NCBI GenBank assembly: GCA_042434945.1
Contig: CP170191.1
Location: forward strand, 930,001 to 994,000
Length of the DNA stretch: 64,000 nucleotides
Direction of reading: 5' to 3'
Source: Escherichia hormaechei_A
GTDB lineage: Bacteria > Pseudomonadota > Gammaproteobacteria > Enterobacterales > Enterobacteriaceae
The notes beneath the pieces are model-generated. The model saw nothing but the letters and a program-made list of their open reading frames with translations, was not told where the DNA came from and did no database searches. Shown in pieces: positions 54,952 through 63,290 of this stretch (the stretch's first letter is position 1; every line of letters starts with the position of its first letter). The translations under genes were made by a program, and so were the position numbers.

Positions 54952-55503
54952 ATGAGCAGACCACCGAACGACCCTAACCGCCGCGAGAAGATACTCCAGG
55001 CGACGCTGGACACCATTGCTGAGCACGGTATTCATGCCGTCACGCACCGCAAAATTGCCACCTGCGCAGGCGTGCCGCTGGGGTCGATGACCTACTATTT
55101 CGACGGGATGGAGTCGCTTCTGGAGGAGGCATTCACGTGGTTTACGCAGCAGATGTCTCAGCAGTACCGGGATTTCTTCGCGGGGGTTACGGGGCGCGAG
55201 AGGGCGTGCGAGGCCATTACCACGCTGATCCACAGTTCAGCCGTGACCACGCCACACAATATGGCGCTGATGTATCAGCTGTACGCGTTTATGCACCGCA
55301 GCGCCGCGCTGAAAACGGTGATGCAGGACTGGATGAAGATGAGCCAGGCTACGCTGGAGCAGTGGTTTGATCCGGCCACCGCCCGCGCGCTGGATGCGTT
55401 TATCGAGGGGATGACGCTGCATTTTGTGACCGATCGGTCGCCGTTAACTCGGGAGGAGATCCGGGTGATGGTGGGGCGGATTGCAGGCGAGGATACCGTC
55501 TGA
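54952..55503 (+). CDS. rcdA: TetR-family regulator RcdA (YbjK)
   Basis: RcdA in E. coli activates csgD and controls biofilm and stress genes. From the ATG at 54952 (GAGG 7 bases upstream) it has 183 residues: an N-terminal TetR helix-turn-helix (GIHAVTHRKIATCAGVPLGSMTYYF) and a helical ligand domain (ARALDAFIEGMTLHFVTDR). Upstream in-frame ATGs back to 54460 overlap ybjJ and are not real. It is Enterobacter-like, somewhat longer than E. coli RcdA at the C-terminus. Confidence 0.92.
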   Translation: MSRPPNDPNRREKILQATLDTIAEHGIHAVTHRKIATCAGVPLGSMTYYFDGMESLLEEAFTWFTQQMSQQYRDFFAGVTGRERACEAITTLIHSSAVTTPHNMALMYQLYAFMHRSAALKTVMQDWMKMSQATLEQWFDPATARALDAFIEGMTLHFVTDRSPLTREEIRVMVGRIAGEDTV

Positions 55504-55524
55504 TAGCACTCGCCCCGGCTACGC

Positions 55525-55956
55525 TTACTGTCGGGAGATTTTTTTCCCGCTGGCGTCAACGACGACTTCGCCATCTTCCTTGGAGAATGCGCCTTTTTGC
55601 GCATCTGGCAGAATTTCCAGCACCACTTCTGAAGGGCGGCACAGGCGAGTTCCCAGCGGCGTCACCACAATCGGGCGATTAATCAGAATCGGGTGCTGAA
55701 GCATAAAGTCGATTAACCGATCGTCAGTAAATTTATCTTCCGCAAGGCCCAGCTCCTCATACGGTTCGACGTTTTTACGCAGCAGCGCGCGTACGGAAAT
55801 CCCCATATCGGCAATGAGTTTGACCAGTTCATCGCGCGTTGGCGGAGTTTCCAGATAATGGATAATGGTCGGTTCTGTGCCGCTGTTGCGGATCATCTCC
55901 AGCGTATTACGCGACGTGCCGCAGGCCGGGTTGTGATAAATGGTAATGTTGCTCAT
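55525..55956 (-). CDS. arsC: Arsenate reductase ArsC (glutaredoxin-coupled)
   Basis: ArsC reduces arsenate to arsenite with glutathione and glutaredoxin. The 143-residue product has the active-site loop HNPACGTSRN (Cys12) and the Arg residues of the ArsC family (VRALLRKN; ILINRPIV; PLGTRLCRP). It ends arsRBC, 12 bases after arsB. The sequence mixes positions typical of E. coli ArsC with differences (HYLETPPTRD; C-terminal SGKKISRQ). Confidence 0.95.
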   Translation of the reverse strand: MSNITIYHNPACGTSRNTLEMIRNSGTEPTIIHYLETPPTRDELVKLIADMGISVRALLRKNVEPYEELGLAEDKFTDDRLIDFMLQHPILINRPIVVTPLGTRLCRPSEVVLEILPDAQKGAFSKEDGEVVVDASGKKISRQ

Positions 55957-55968
55957 ATCAGTATCTCA

Positions 55969-57258
55969 TTACAAAGTGAAAGAGAGACGTAGCGCCAGCG
56001 CAGCCAGCGTCACAAACAGCACAGGCAGGGTCATGATAATCCCTGTACGGAAGTAATATCCCCAGCTGATAGTCATATTCTTCTGCGAAAGTACGTGCAG
56101 CCAGAGTAGCGTAGCCAGGCTACCAATTGGGGTAATTTTCGGTCCCAAATCGCAGCCAATCACATTGGCATAAACCATCGCTTCTTTGATAACGCCAGAT
56201 GCCGTGCTGCCATCAATGGACAACGCGCCAACCAGTACCGTCGGCATATTGTTCATAATAGAAGAGAGGAAGGCGGTGAGGAATCCGGTGCCGAGCGTCG
56301 CGGCCCACAGGCCGTTATCCGCCAGCACGTTGAGTACGCCAGAAAGATATTCCGTTAATCCGGCATTGCGCAGGCCATAAACCACCAGATACATGCCGAG
56401 CGAGAAGATGACAATCTGCCAGGGGGCACCGCGCAGGACTTTACCCGTATTAATCGCATGACCGCGTTTAGCGACGACAAATAATATCAGCGCGCCCACA
56501 GCTGCAATGGCGCTCACCGGAATGCCGAGCGGTTCCAGGACGAAAAATCCCACCAGCAGAAGCAGTAAAACAACCCAGCCAGTTTTGAACGTAGCAGGAT
56601 CTTTGATCGCTTCTGCGGGAGATTTCAGCAGCGCCATATCGTAGTTCTGCGGAATATCTTTGCGAAAATAGAGATGTAACATCACCAGCGTGGCAACAAT
56701 CGCGGCGATATCCACCGGCACCATCACCGAGGCGTATTCGCGAAAGCCGAGGCCAAAGAAATCAGCGGAAACGATATTCACCAGGTTGGAGACAATAAGC
56801 GGCAGGCTGGCGGTATCGGCAATGAATCCGGCCGCCATCACGAACGCCAGCGTAGTGCCTTTACTGAACCCTAAAGCCAGCAGCATGGCGATGACAATCG
56901 GTGTCAAAATAAGCGCCGCGCCATCATTGGCAAACAGGGCGGCAACGGCAGCACCGAGCAGGACAATCCAGGTAAACAGCAAGCGACCACGACCATTACC
57001 CCAGCGTGAGACGTGCAGCGCCGCCCATTCAAAAAAGCCGGACTCATCCAGCAGCAGGCTGATGATAATGACGGCGATAAACGCAGCCGTCGCGTTCCAG
57101 ACGATATTCCACACCACCGGAATATCGTTAATGTGGATAACGCCGCTCATCAGCGCCAGCGCGGCGCCAATGGTCGCGCTCCAGCCGATGCTGAGCCCTC
57201 TGGGTTGCCAGATGACCAGCACCAGTGTGAATAAAAAAATCGCTCCTGCCAGAAACAT
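55969..57258 (-). CDS. arsB: Arsenite efflux permease ArsB
   Basis: ArsB is an inner-membrane arsenite/antimonite-H+ antiporter. The 429-residue product has about 12 helices; conserved parts include NDGAALILTPIVIAML and NNMPTVLVGAL. Residues 1 to about 46 differ clearly from E. coli chromosomal ArsB (LFTLVLVIWQPRGLSIGW; ALMSGVIHIND), while the remainder matches it as I recall, although in K-12 the ars operon is far away. This is another mosaic switch (about 57,115). Confidence 0.95.
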   Translation of the reverse strand: MFLAGAIFLFTLVLVIWQPRGLSIGWSATIGAALALMSGVIHINDIPVVWNIVWNATAAFIAVIIISLLLDESGFFEWAALHVSRWGNGRGRLLFTWIVLLGAAVAALFANDGAALILTPIVIAMLLALGFSKGTTLAFVMAAGFIADTASLPLIVSNLVNIVSADFFGLGFREYASVMVPVDIAAIVATLVMLHLYFRKDIPQNYDMALLKSPAEAIKDPATFKTGWVVLLLLLVGFFVLEPLGIPVSAIAAVGALILFVVAKRGHAINTGKVLRGAPWQIVIFSLGMYLVVYGLRNAGLTEYLSGVLNVLADNGLWAATLGTGFLTAFLSSIMNNMPTVLVGALSIDGSTASGVIKEAMVYANVIGCDLGPKITPIGSLATLLWLHVLSQKNMTISWGYYFRTGIIMTLPVLFVTLAALALRLSFTL

Positions 57259-57298
57259 CTTTTACTCCATTATATCTGTTATTGTGAATATGTTTTGG

Positions 57299-57619
57299 TC
57301 AGCACGAGCCCGGAAGTCGGTTTTTCAGCTTCATACGCGTCTCTTCCCGCAGGCAGTTCCAGCTGGTGTCGATAACGGTTGCCGCCCATGCAGGCATGTT
57401 GGGAGAGAGACGGTAGTAGATCCACTTACCCTCGCGACGGTCGATGGCCAGCCCGGCCTCGCGCAGTAAGGCCATGTGGCGGGAGACTTTCGGCTGCGGC
57501 TCGTTGGTAGCGGAGCAGAGATCGCAGACGCACAGCTCGCCCGCTTCACGCAGAAGCATGACGATGGAGAGGCGCGTTTCGTCGGAGAGGGTTTTGAAGA
57601 GCTGAACGGGGTGAAGCAT
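57299..57619 (-). CDS. arsR: Arsenic-responsive repressor ArsR
   Basis: ArsR represses arsRBC and is released by arsenite. The 106-residue product has the metalloid-binding motif ELCVCDLC in the DNA-recognition region and the winged-helix segment QPKVSRHMALLREAGL. It differs much from E. coli chromosomal ArsR (fewer C-terminal residues). It is first in arsRBC, 40 bases before arsB. A stretch of AT-rich sequence at 57620-57710 should hold the promoter and operator. Confidence 0.94.
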   Translation of the reverse strand: MLHPVQLFKTLSDETRLSIVMLLREAGELCVCDLCSATNEPQPKVSRHMALLREAGLAIDRREGKWIYYRLSPNMPAWAATVIDTSWNCLREETRMKLKNRLPGSC

Positions 57620-57714
57620 CGGATGATCCTGCGTATATTCATATGTGTTAAATCATATATGTTTGCAGGGCGAGGAGAAAGCGAAAATGGCAAAATGAGC
57701 AAGTTTTAGATAAC

Positions 57715-57793
57715 AAAAAACCCATCAACCTTGAACCGAAATGGCGGGGTTGATGGGCTCCACAAAATGGGGACATCAAAGAAAAGCAGTGGC
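57715..57793 (-). ncRNA. rybB: Hfq-dependent small RNA RybB
   Basis: Read on the minus strand from 57793, the sequence begins GCCACTGCTTTTCTTTGATG, the conserved 5' seed of RybB, and ends in a hairpin (CCCATCAACC...GGTTGATGGG) followed by TTTTTT. The 79-base length equals E. coli RybB. RybB is made under envelope stress and represses outer-membrane porin mRNAs. Position just upstream of ybjL is conserved; arsRBC has come to lie between it and ybjK. Confidence 0.96.
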
Positions 57794-57799
57794 ACTAAT

Positions 57800-57826
57800 T
57801 AAGACTGATGCCCTGCGGAAAAGTTC
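57800..57826 (-). promoter_or_regulatory. Sigma-E promoter of rybB
   Basis: On the minus strand GAACTT (57826-57821) and TCTTA (57804-57800) are 16 bases apart, and the RNA starts 7 bases further on. This fits the sigma-E consensus (GGAACTT, 16 bp, TCAAA-like) and the known sigma-E control of RybB. Confidence 0.85.
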
Positions 57827-57869
57827 TGCGGTTGTGCAAAAAAATTTCATTTTCAGGGCAACTTCAGTT

Positions 57870-59555
57870 TTATCCTAATCCTGGCCATACCATGACGATG
57901 ATTGTCCCTGCCAGCGTCAGCAGGACGTTGGCGATTGCATAGGTGCCCGCATAGCCCAGCGCCGGGATGTTACTGCGAGCTGTATCACTGATGATCTCCA
58001 TTGCCGGCGCGCAGGTACGTGCGCCCATCATTGCGCCGAACAACAGCGCGCGGTTCATTCGCAATACATAAGCACCGAACAAGAAACAGATAACCACGGG
58101 CACCAGACTGACAATCAATCCGGCAATCAACATCTGACCGCCAATCGCGCCCAGGCCGTTATTAATACCGCTACCGGCGCTCAGACCAACGCCTGCCATA
58201 AACACCATCAAGCCGAACTCTTTCACCATGCTTAATGCACCCTGCGGAATGTAACCGAAGGTCGGGTGGTTAGCACGCATAAAGCCCAGCATAATTCCGG
58301 CGAATAACAACCCGGCAGCGTTCCCCATGCCGAAACTGAATGTGCTGAACTGGAAGGTGATCATCCCGATCATCAGCCCAATAACAAAGAAGGCGCAGAA
58401 TGCCAGCAGGTCAGTGACCTGGCTGTGAATCGAGATAAAGCCGATGCGATCGGCGATGGTTTTTACGCGGCGGGCATCGCCGCTGACTTGTAAAACGTCA
58501 CCTTTGTTAAGCACGACGTTGTCATCTATCGGCATCTCAATCTGGCTACGAATGACGCGGTTAAGGAAGCAACCGTGATCGGTCAACTTCAGTTGTGCGA
58601 GACGTTTACCTACAGCGTTATGGTTTTTAACGACCACTTCTTCAGTGACGATACGCATGTCGAGAAGGTCACGATCGAAAACTTCTTTACCGTTACGGAA
58701 GCTGGGATCGAGTCGGGCATGGGCGTCGGGATAGCCTACCAACGCTATTTCATCGCCCATTTGTAGCACGGCATCACCGTCTGGATTTGCCAGAATCCCG
58801 TTACGTCGAATACGTTCAATGTAGCAGCCGGTTTGTCGATAAATACCCAGTTCACGCAGATTTTTGCCGTCGGTCCAGGCCACCAGTTCCGGGCCGACGC
58901 GATAGGCGCGGATCACCGGTAAATAAACCTTACGGTTGGCATCAGTGTCCAGGCCACGTTCGCGGGCGATTTGCTGGGCGCTGGTCTGTAAGTCCTGATG
59001 CTGCAATTTCGGCAAGTAACGCGCACCAACAATCAAACTCACCAGACCGATTAAATAGGTTAAGGCATACCCGAGGCTCAGATTATCCAGTGCCAGTGAG
59101 AGCTGCCTGCTTTCCATGCCGGAATGACGCAGTGTATCGCCAGCACCGACCAGAACCGGTGTCGACGTCATAGAGCCTGCTAACATACCGGCCGTCAGGC
59201 CAATATCCCAGCCAAACAGCTTACCTAACCCTAAGGCGATCACCAGCGCACTGCCAACCATCACCAGTGCTAACATTAGGTAATTTTTCCCATCGCGAAA
59301 AAAAATGGAAAAAAAGTTCGGTCCGGCTTCGACCCCGACGCAGAAAATAAACAGCATAAAGCCAAGATTAAGCGCATCGGTGTTAATGCTGAAATGTTGT
59401 TGGCCTAATAACAGCGATACGACTAAAACGCCAATGGAATTACCCAGTTGGATCGAACCAAGTCGTAACTTTCCGAGACATAGCCCAAGCGCGAGGACCA
59501 CAAATAATAACAGAATGTAATTCCCATTTAACAATTCGGCGACGTTTATATTCAC
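57870..59555 (-). CDS. ybjL: Putative transporter YbjL (AspT/AAE family)
   Basis: YbjL is an inner-membrane protein of the aspartate-alanine exchanger family. From the GTG at 59555 it has 561 residues, the E. coli length; the open frame continues upstream to 59642 without family similarity. Two 5-helix membrane halves flank a central region with two TrkA-C domains (about 210-290 and 295-380). Substrate is unknown. The protein is E. coli-like throughout as I recall it. Confidence 0.94.
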
Positions 59556-59829
59556 GGAGGCTAACTTCTTGTTTACTAGTAAGCTGTTGAAAGAAAGGAC
59601 TATTTGGGCTACTGTTTTCAGAGTCAGGGAATCACTTTGCATCTCCCTGCTTCCTGATAAATACCCTAAACACTAGCAGTCGGTTAGTTTAATCGTAATA
59701 GCTACCGACAGCCACCTATTATCGCACGACTTCTGTGCGTGCTTTGGCAAGGATTGCCGCATTGCTTTATCTGACTGGGCGTCCACCGGACGATTTTTGT
59801 ATTTGATAGAGATAAGTCAGGAGGATAGT

Positions 59830-60204
59830 TTGAACTTTAAACGAAACTGGGCTGGCGTAATCAGCTGTTTTTTGCTGTTTACGGTCGTTTGCATGTCGCT
59901 CGCTTTTAACGTGAAAGGCGCCTTCAGAGCGTCCGGTCATCCCGAGCTGGGCCTGTTGTTCTTCATCCTGCCGGGGGTAGTCGCTGGTTTTCTCTCGCGT
60001 AAAGGCGAGGTGGTGATGCCGCTTATTGGGGCAATGCTTGCGGCCCCGCTCTGCCTGCTTCTGATGCGCGTGCTGTTTCTCTCGTCGAGAAGCGTCTGGC
60101 AGGAAGTGGCGTGGCTACTGAGTGGCGTTTTCTGGTGTGCGCTGGGCGCGCTCTGTTTCTTATTTACGCGCAGCCTGCTGCAACAGCGGAAGCACCGTAA
60201 ATAA
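59830..60204 (+). CDS. ybjM: Inner-membrane protein YbjM
   Basis: The product is a 124-residue membrane protein with four hydrophobic segments and no known function. The start is TTG at 59830, since AGGAGG lies 5 bases before it and the family begins at this point (KRNWAGVISCF); the in-frame ATG at 59797 lacks such a site. The conserved ARG-free block KGAFRASGHPELGLLFFILPG (21 positions, quoted here only as KGAFRASGHP and LLFFILPG) identifies it. It is Enterobacter-like. Confidence 0.88.
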   Translation: MNFKRNWAGVISCFLLFTVVCMSLAFNVKGAFRASGHPELGLLFFILPGVVAGFLSRKGEVVMPLIGAMLAAPLCLLLMRVLFLSSRSVWQEVAWLLSGVFWCALGALCFLFTRSLLQQRKHRK

Positions 60205-60206
60205 AA

Positions 60207-60227
60207 ACGCCCTCAGGGTGAGGGCGT
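60207..60227. terminator. Bidirectional hairpin between ybjM and grxA
   Basis: ACGCCCTCA (60207-60215) pairs with TGAGGGCGT (60219-60227) with a 3-base loop, A-rich on the left and CTTC on the right. It ends grxA transcripts (T-run on the minus strand) and probably ybjM. Confidence 0.85.
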
Positions 60228-60234
60228 CTTCGCA

Positions 60235-60504
60235 TTACTGAGCCGCAAACAGGCCCAGGTGTTCTTTGGCGTAGGCCTCAAAATCGGTGCAGCCGCCGAT
60301 GTGTTTCTGATCGAGGAAGATCTGCGGCACGGTTTCAACCGGTTTACCCACGGTTTTTTCCAGATCGGCTTTAGTGATGCCTTCCGCGTGGATATCCACG
60401 TAACGGAAGTTGAAATCATCACGTTCTTCAGTCAGTTTCTCTGCCAGCTCTTTCGCGCGTACACAGTAAGGGCATCCTGGACGACCAAAAATTACTGCAA
60501 ACAT
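60235..60504 (-). CDS. grxA: Glutaredoxin 1 GrxA
   Basis: GrxA is a cytoplasmic thiol-disulfide reductant for ribonucleotide reductase and ArsC, reduced by glutathione. From the ATG at 60504 (GAGGAGAGA upstream) it has 89 residues with the active site GRPGCPYC and the cis-Pro segment TVPQIFLDQKHIGG. The next residue is Cys where E. coli has Tyr (GGCTDF). It is Enterobacter-like. ArsC encoded nearby could use it. Confidence 0.95.
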   Translation of the reverse strand: MFAVIFGRPGCPYCVRAKELAEKLTEERDDFNFRYVDIHAEGITKADLEKTVGKPVETVPQIFLDQKHIGGCTDFEAYAKEHLGLFAAQ

Positions 60505-60689
60505 TTCTCTCTCCTCAAAAAACAAGCCTGACGGCGAATGGCGCCTATAGTGCACGATAACCTGCCGTCATGGAAAGAAGGTTTCACCTGTCACTTTGAT
60601 AAAGTCAGGCTATGTTTCGCCAATTACATCAGGTGGATCATTGCCTATACTGGCTGCCATACGTTTTACGCAACACAAAGAGAGACAAA

Positions 60690-61520
60690 ATGACGCCAAC
60701 CATTGACCTGCTTCGTTCCCACCGTTCCATTCGCCATTTCACCGATGAGCCGATTACCCAGGCGCAGCGGGAAGCGATCATCGACAGCGCAAGAGGCACC
60801 TCCAGCTCCAGTTTTTTGCAGTGCAGCTCCATTATCCGCATCACCGATCCGGCGATGCGTGAGCAGCTGGTAACGCTGACGGGCGGACAAAAGCACGTTG
60901 CCCAGGCGGCTGAGTTCTGGGTGTTCTGCGCCGATTTTAACCGTCATCTGCAAATCTGCCCCGAGGCCGAGCTGGGGCTGGCGGAACAGCTGCTGCTGGG
61001 CGTGGTGGATACGGCGCTGATGGCGCAAAACGCGTTCACGGCGGCGGAATCGCTGGGGCTTGGCGGCGTCTATATTGGCGGGCTGCGTAACAACATCGAA
61101 AGCGTGACGGAACTGCTGAAGCTGCCGAAACACGTGCTGCCGCTGTTTGGTCTGTGCCTCGGCTGGCCGGCAGATAACCCGGATCTGAAGCCGCGCATTC
61201 CTGCTGCGATGCTGGTGCATGAAAACCACTACCAGCCGGTCGACCAGGACGTTCTGCATCAATACGATGAAGAGCTGGCGAACTACTATCTGACGCGCGA
61301 CAGCAACAACCGCCGCGACACCTGGAGCGATCATATCCGCCGAACAATCATTAAAGAAAGCCGACCCATTTATTCTGGATTATTTGCACAAACAGGGTTG
61401 GGCGACGCGCTAAAACCGCCACGTCGATGTATGATACGCGGGCTTTTGACCAGGTCTGACAGAGAGGTGCAGGGTGAAAATTGCCATATTGTCCCGGGAT
61501 GGAACGCTCTATTCGTGTAA
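60690..61520 (+). CDS. nfsA: Oxygen-insensitive nitroreductase NfsA, frameshifted near its end
   Basis: NfsA is an FMN, NADPH-dependent two-electron nitroreductase. From the ATG at 60690 residues 1 to about 224 are normal (RSHRSIRHFTDEPI; TSSSSFLQCSSIIRI; SNNRRDTWSDHIRRTI). After IIKESRP an extra A near 61364 shifts the frame, giving a foreign 50-residue tail that reads into rimK. Without it the protein ends at TAA 61411-61413 with 240 residues, the normal length (tail FILDYLHKQGWATR). The body is Enterobacter-like and the tail codons E. coli-like, so the indel again marks a switch (about 61,350). ybjC, present between grxA and nfsA in E. coli, is absent. Confidence 0.92.
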   Translation: MTPTIDLLRSHRSIRHFTDEPITQAQREAIIDSARGTSSSSFLQCSSIIRITDPAMREQLVTLTGGQKHVAQAAEFWVFCADFNRHLQICPEAELGLAEQLLLGVVDTALMAQNAFTAAESLGLGGVYIGGLRNNIESVTELLKLPKHVLPLFGLCLGWPADNPDLKPRIPAAMLVHENHYQPVDQDVLHQYDEELANYYLTRDSNNRRDTWSDHIRRTIIKESRPIYSGLFAQTGLGDALKPPRRCMIRGLLTRSDREVQGENCHIVPGWNALFV

Positions 61521-62376
61521 GCGGCTGCGTGAAGCCGCTATACAGCGCGGTCACCTGGTTGAAATTCTTGATCCGCTTTCTTGCTACATGAACATAAATC
61601 CTGCGGCGTCTTCTATTCACTACAAAGGCCGCAAGTTACCCCATTTTGACGCAGTGATCCCGCGTATTGGCACCGCCATTACCTTTTATGGGACGGCGGC
61701 ACTGCGCCAGTTCGAGATGCTGGGGAGCTATCCGCTCAATGAGTCGGTCGCCATTGCCCGGGCGCGTGACAAATTGCGTTCCATGCAACTGCTGGCGCGT
61801 CAGGGCATCGACCTGCCTGTCACGGGCATTGCGCATTCGCCGGATGATACCAGCGATTTAATCGACATGGTCGGTGGTGCGCCGCTGGTGGTCAAGTTGG
61901 TTGAAGGCACGCAGGGAATTGGCGTCGTGCTGGCGGAGACGCGTCAGGCGGCGGAAAGCGTGATTGACGCTTTCCGCGGTCTGAACGCGCATATTCTGGT
62001 GCAGGAATATATCAAAGAGGCGCAAGGGTGCGATATCCGCTGTCTGGTTGTTGGCGATGAAGTGGTCGCTGCGATTGAACGGCGGGCGAAAGAGGGCGAT
62101 TTTCGTTCCAATTTGCATCGTGGCGGCGCGGCAAGCGTCGCCAGTATCACACCACAGGAGCGTGAAATCGCGATAAAAGCCGCGCGAACGATGGCGCTGG
62201 ACGTTGCTGGTGTGGATATTCTGCGTGCTAATCGCGGGCCGTTGGTGATGGAGGTGAATGCGTCGCCGGGGCTGGAAGGAATAGAAAAAACCACCGGTAT
62301 CGACATCGCGGGTAAAATGATCCGCTGGATCGAACGCCACGCTACGACAGAATATTGCCTGAAAACGGGTGGTTAG
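61474..62376 (+). CDS. rimK: Ribosomal protein S6-L-glutamate ligase RimK
   Basis: RimK is an ATP-grasp ligase that adds glutamate residues to the C-terminus of ribosomal protein S6. The 300-residue product has the N-terminal preATP domain (MKIAILSRDGTLYSCKRL), the ATP-grasp region (PLVVKLVEGTQGIGVVLAE) and the Mg-binding NASPGLEG. It is E. coli-like throughout. The apparent 47-base overlap with nfsA is created by the nfsA frameshift; the true gap would be about 60 bases. Confidence 0.95.
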   Translation: MKIAILSRDGTLYSCKRLREAAIQRGHLVEILDPLSCYMNINPAASSIHYKGRKLPHFDAVIPRIGTAITFYGTAALRQFEMLGSYPLNESVAIARARDKLRSMQLLARQGIDLPVTGIAHSPDDTSDLIDMVGGAPLVVKLVEGTQGIGVVLAETRQAAESVIDAFRGLNAHILVQEYIKEAQGCDIRCLVVGDEVVAAIERRAKEGDFRSNLHRGGAASVASITPQEREIAIKAARTMALDVAGVDILRANRGPLVMEVNASPGLEGIEKTTGIDIAGKMIRWIERHATTEYCLKTGG

Positions 62377-62463
62377 TCGCAATCACATTACTGATCATGG
62401 TTTTGCCTGCGCTTTTTGCGTAAGCTGTGCCGGTCTTTTTATCGAAAGAGGTTGTACAAAATT

Positions 62464-62940
62464 ATGACATCGCTGGTCGTTCCTGGTCTGGATACGCTGC
62501 GTCAATGGCTCGATGACCTGGGGATGAGTTTTTTTGAATGTGATAACTGTCAGGCTCTGCATCTGCCCCATATGCAGAATTTCGACGGTGTCTTTGATGC
62601 CAAAATCGATCTGATCGATAACACGATCCTGTTTTCTGCCATGGCGGAAGTCCGACCTTCAGCCGTATTGCCGCTGGCGGCGGATTTATCTGCCATCAAT
62701 GCCAGTTCGCTGACCGTGAAAGCATTTCTTGATATGCAGGATGATAATCTGCCAAAGCTGGTGGTTTGCCAGTCTTTATCCGTTATGCAGGGCGTAACCT
62801 ATGAGCAGTTTGCATGGTTCGTGCGTCAGAGCGAAGAGCAGATTTCGATGGTCATTCTTGAAGCTAATGCCCATCAACTGCTGTTACCGACTGATGATGA
62901 AGGGCAAAACAACGTTACCGAAAACTATTTCCTCCACTGA
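62464..62940 (+). CDS. ybjN: YbjN, conserved sensory/stress-related protein
   Basis: YbjN is a cytoplasmic protein of 158 residues with a fold related to type III secretion chaperones; in E. coli its level affects motility, biofilm and stress responses. The ATG at 62464 (AGAGG upstream) gives the family N-terminus MTSLVVPGLDTLRQWLDD. An in-frame start at 62416 is not supported. The sequence is E. coli-like. Confidence 0.94.
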   Translation: MTSLVVPGLDTLRQWLDDLGMSFFECDNCQALHLPHMQNFDGVFDAKIDLIDNTILFSAMAEVRPSAVLPLAADLSAINASSLTVKAFLDMQDDNLPKLVVCQSLSVMQGVTYEQFAWFVRQSEEQISMVILEANAHQLLLPTDDEGQNNVTENYFLH

Positions 62941-63290
62941 TAACTCCTTTCGAGCACGCAGTCGCTGGTGCAGTGGCTGCGCGCTGCAAAATTATCTGCT
63001 GTTTTTAACCTTTTCTTAAAGATTATTTCACTTCTCTTGTGTCGATTTGGCTTTATCACATAGAGCAAATATGCATAAAAATTTGTTAAATACCGTTTTT
63101 TAATCCGAGCTATAGTCTCAAACCCTGGCTAAAGTTATTCTTGCGATGCTTTTATATAGCGAGCAGTTCTGGCCGGGAGAAAGTTCTCTTTTCTTACACC
63201 GCGCCGATAAAAAATATGCACGTTTATTGCATATCTTTCAGTGTGACAACTTTTGTTCGTTTGTTAACGAACTTTCAGAAGGAAAGAGAT
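62941..63290. other. 350-bp leader region of potF
   Basis: No gene is seen. AT-rich sequence from about 63,050 should hold the promoter of potFGHI; TATAGT at 63111-63116 is a possible -10 but no well-placed -35 was found. A perfect inverted repeat GTTCGTT-TGTT-AACGAAC at 63255-63272 lies in the 5' leader 18 bases before the start codon. Confidence 0.55.
63255..63272. promoter_or_regulatory. Inverted repeat in the potF leader
   Basis: GTTCGTT and AACGAAC form a perfect 7-bp dyad with a 4-base loop just before the AGAAGGAAAG ribosome-binding site. It could be a repressor site or an RNA hairpin that affects translation. No binder is known to me. Confidence 0.5.

Noticed and set aside
60505..60689. 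A ybjC gene between grxA and nfsA as in E. coli
   Set aside because: The gap is too short and its only frame (from 60612) is the upstream extension of nfsA with no YbjC-like sequence.
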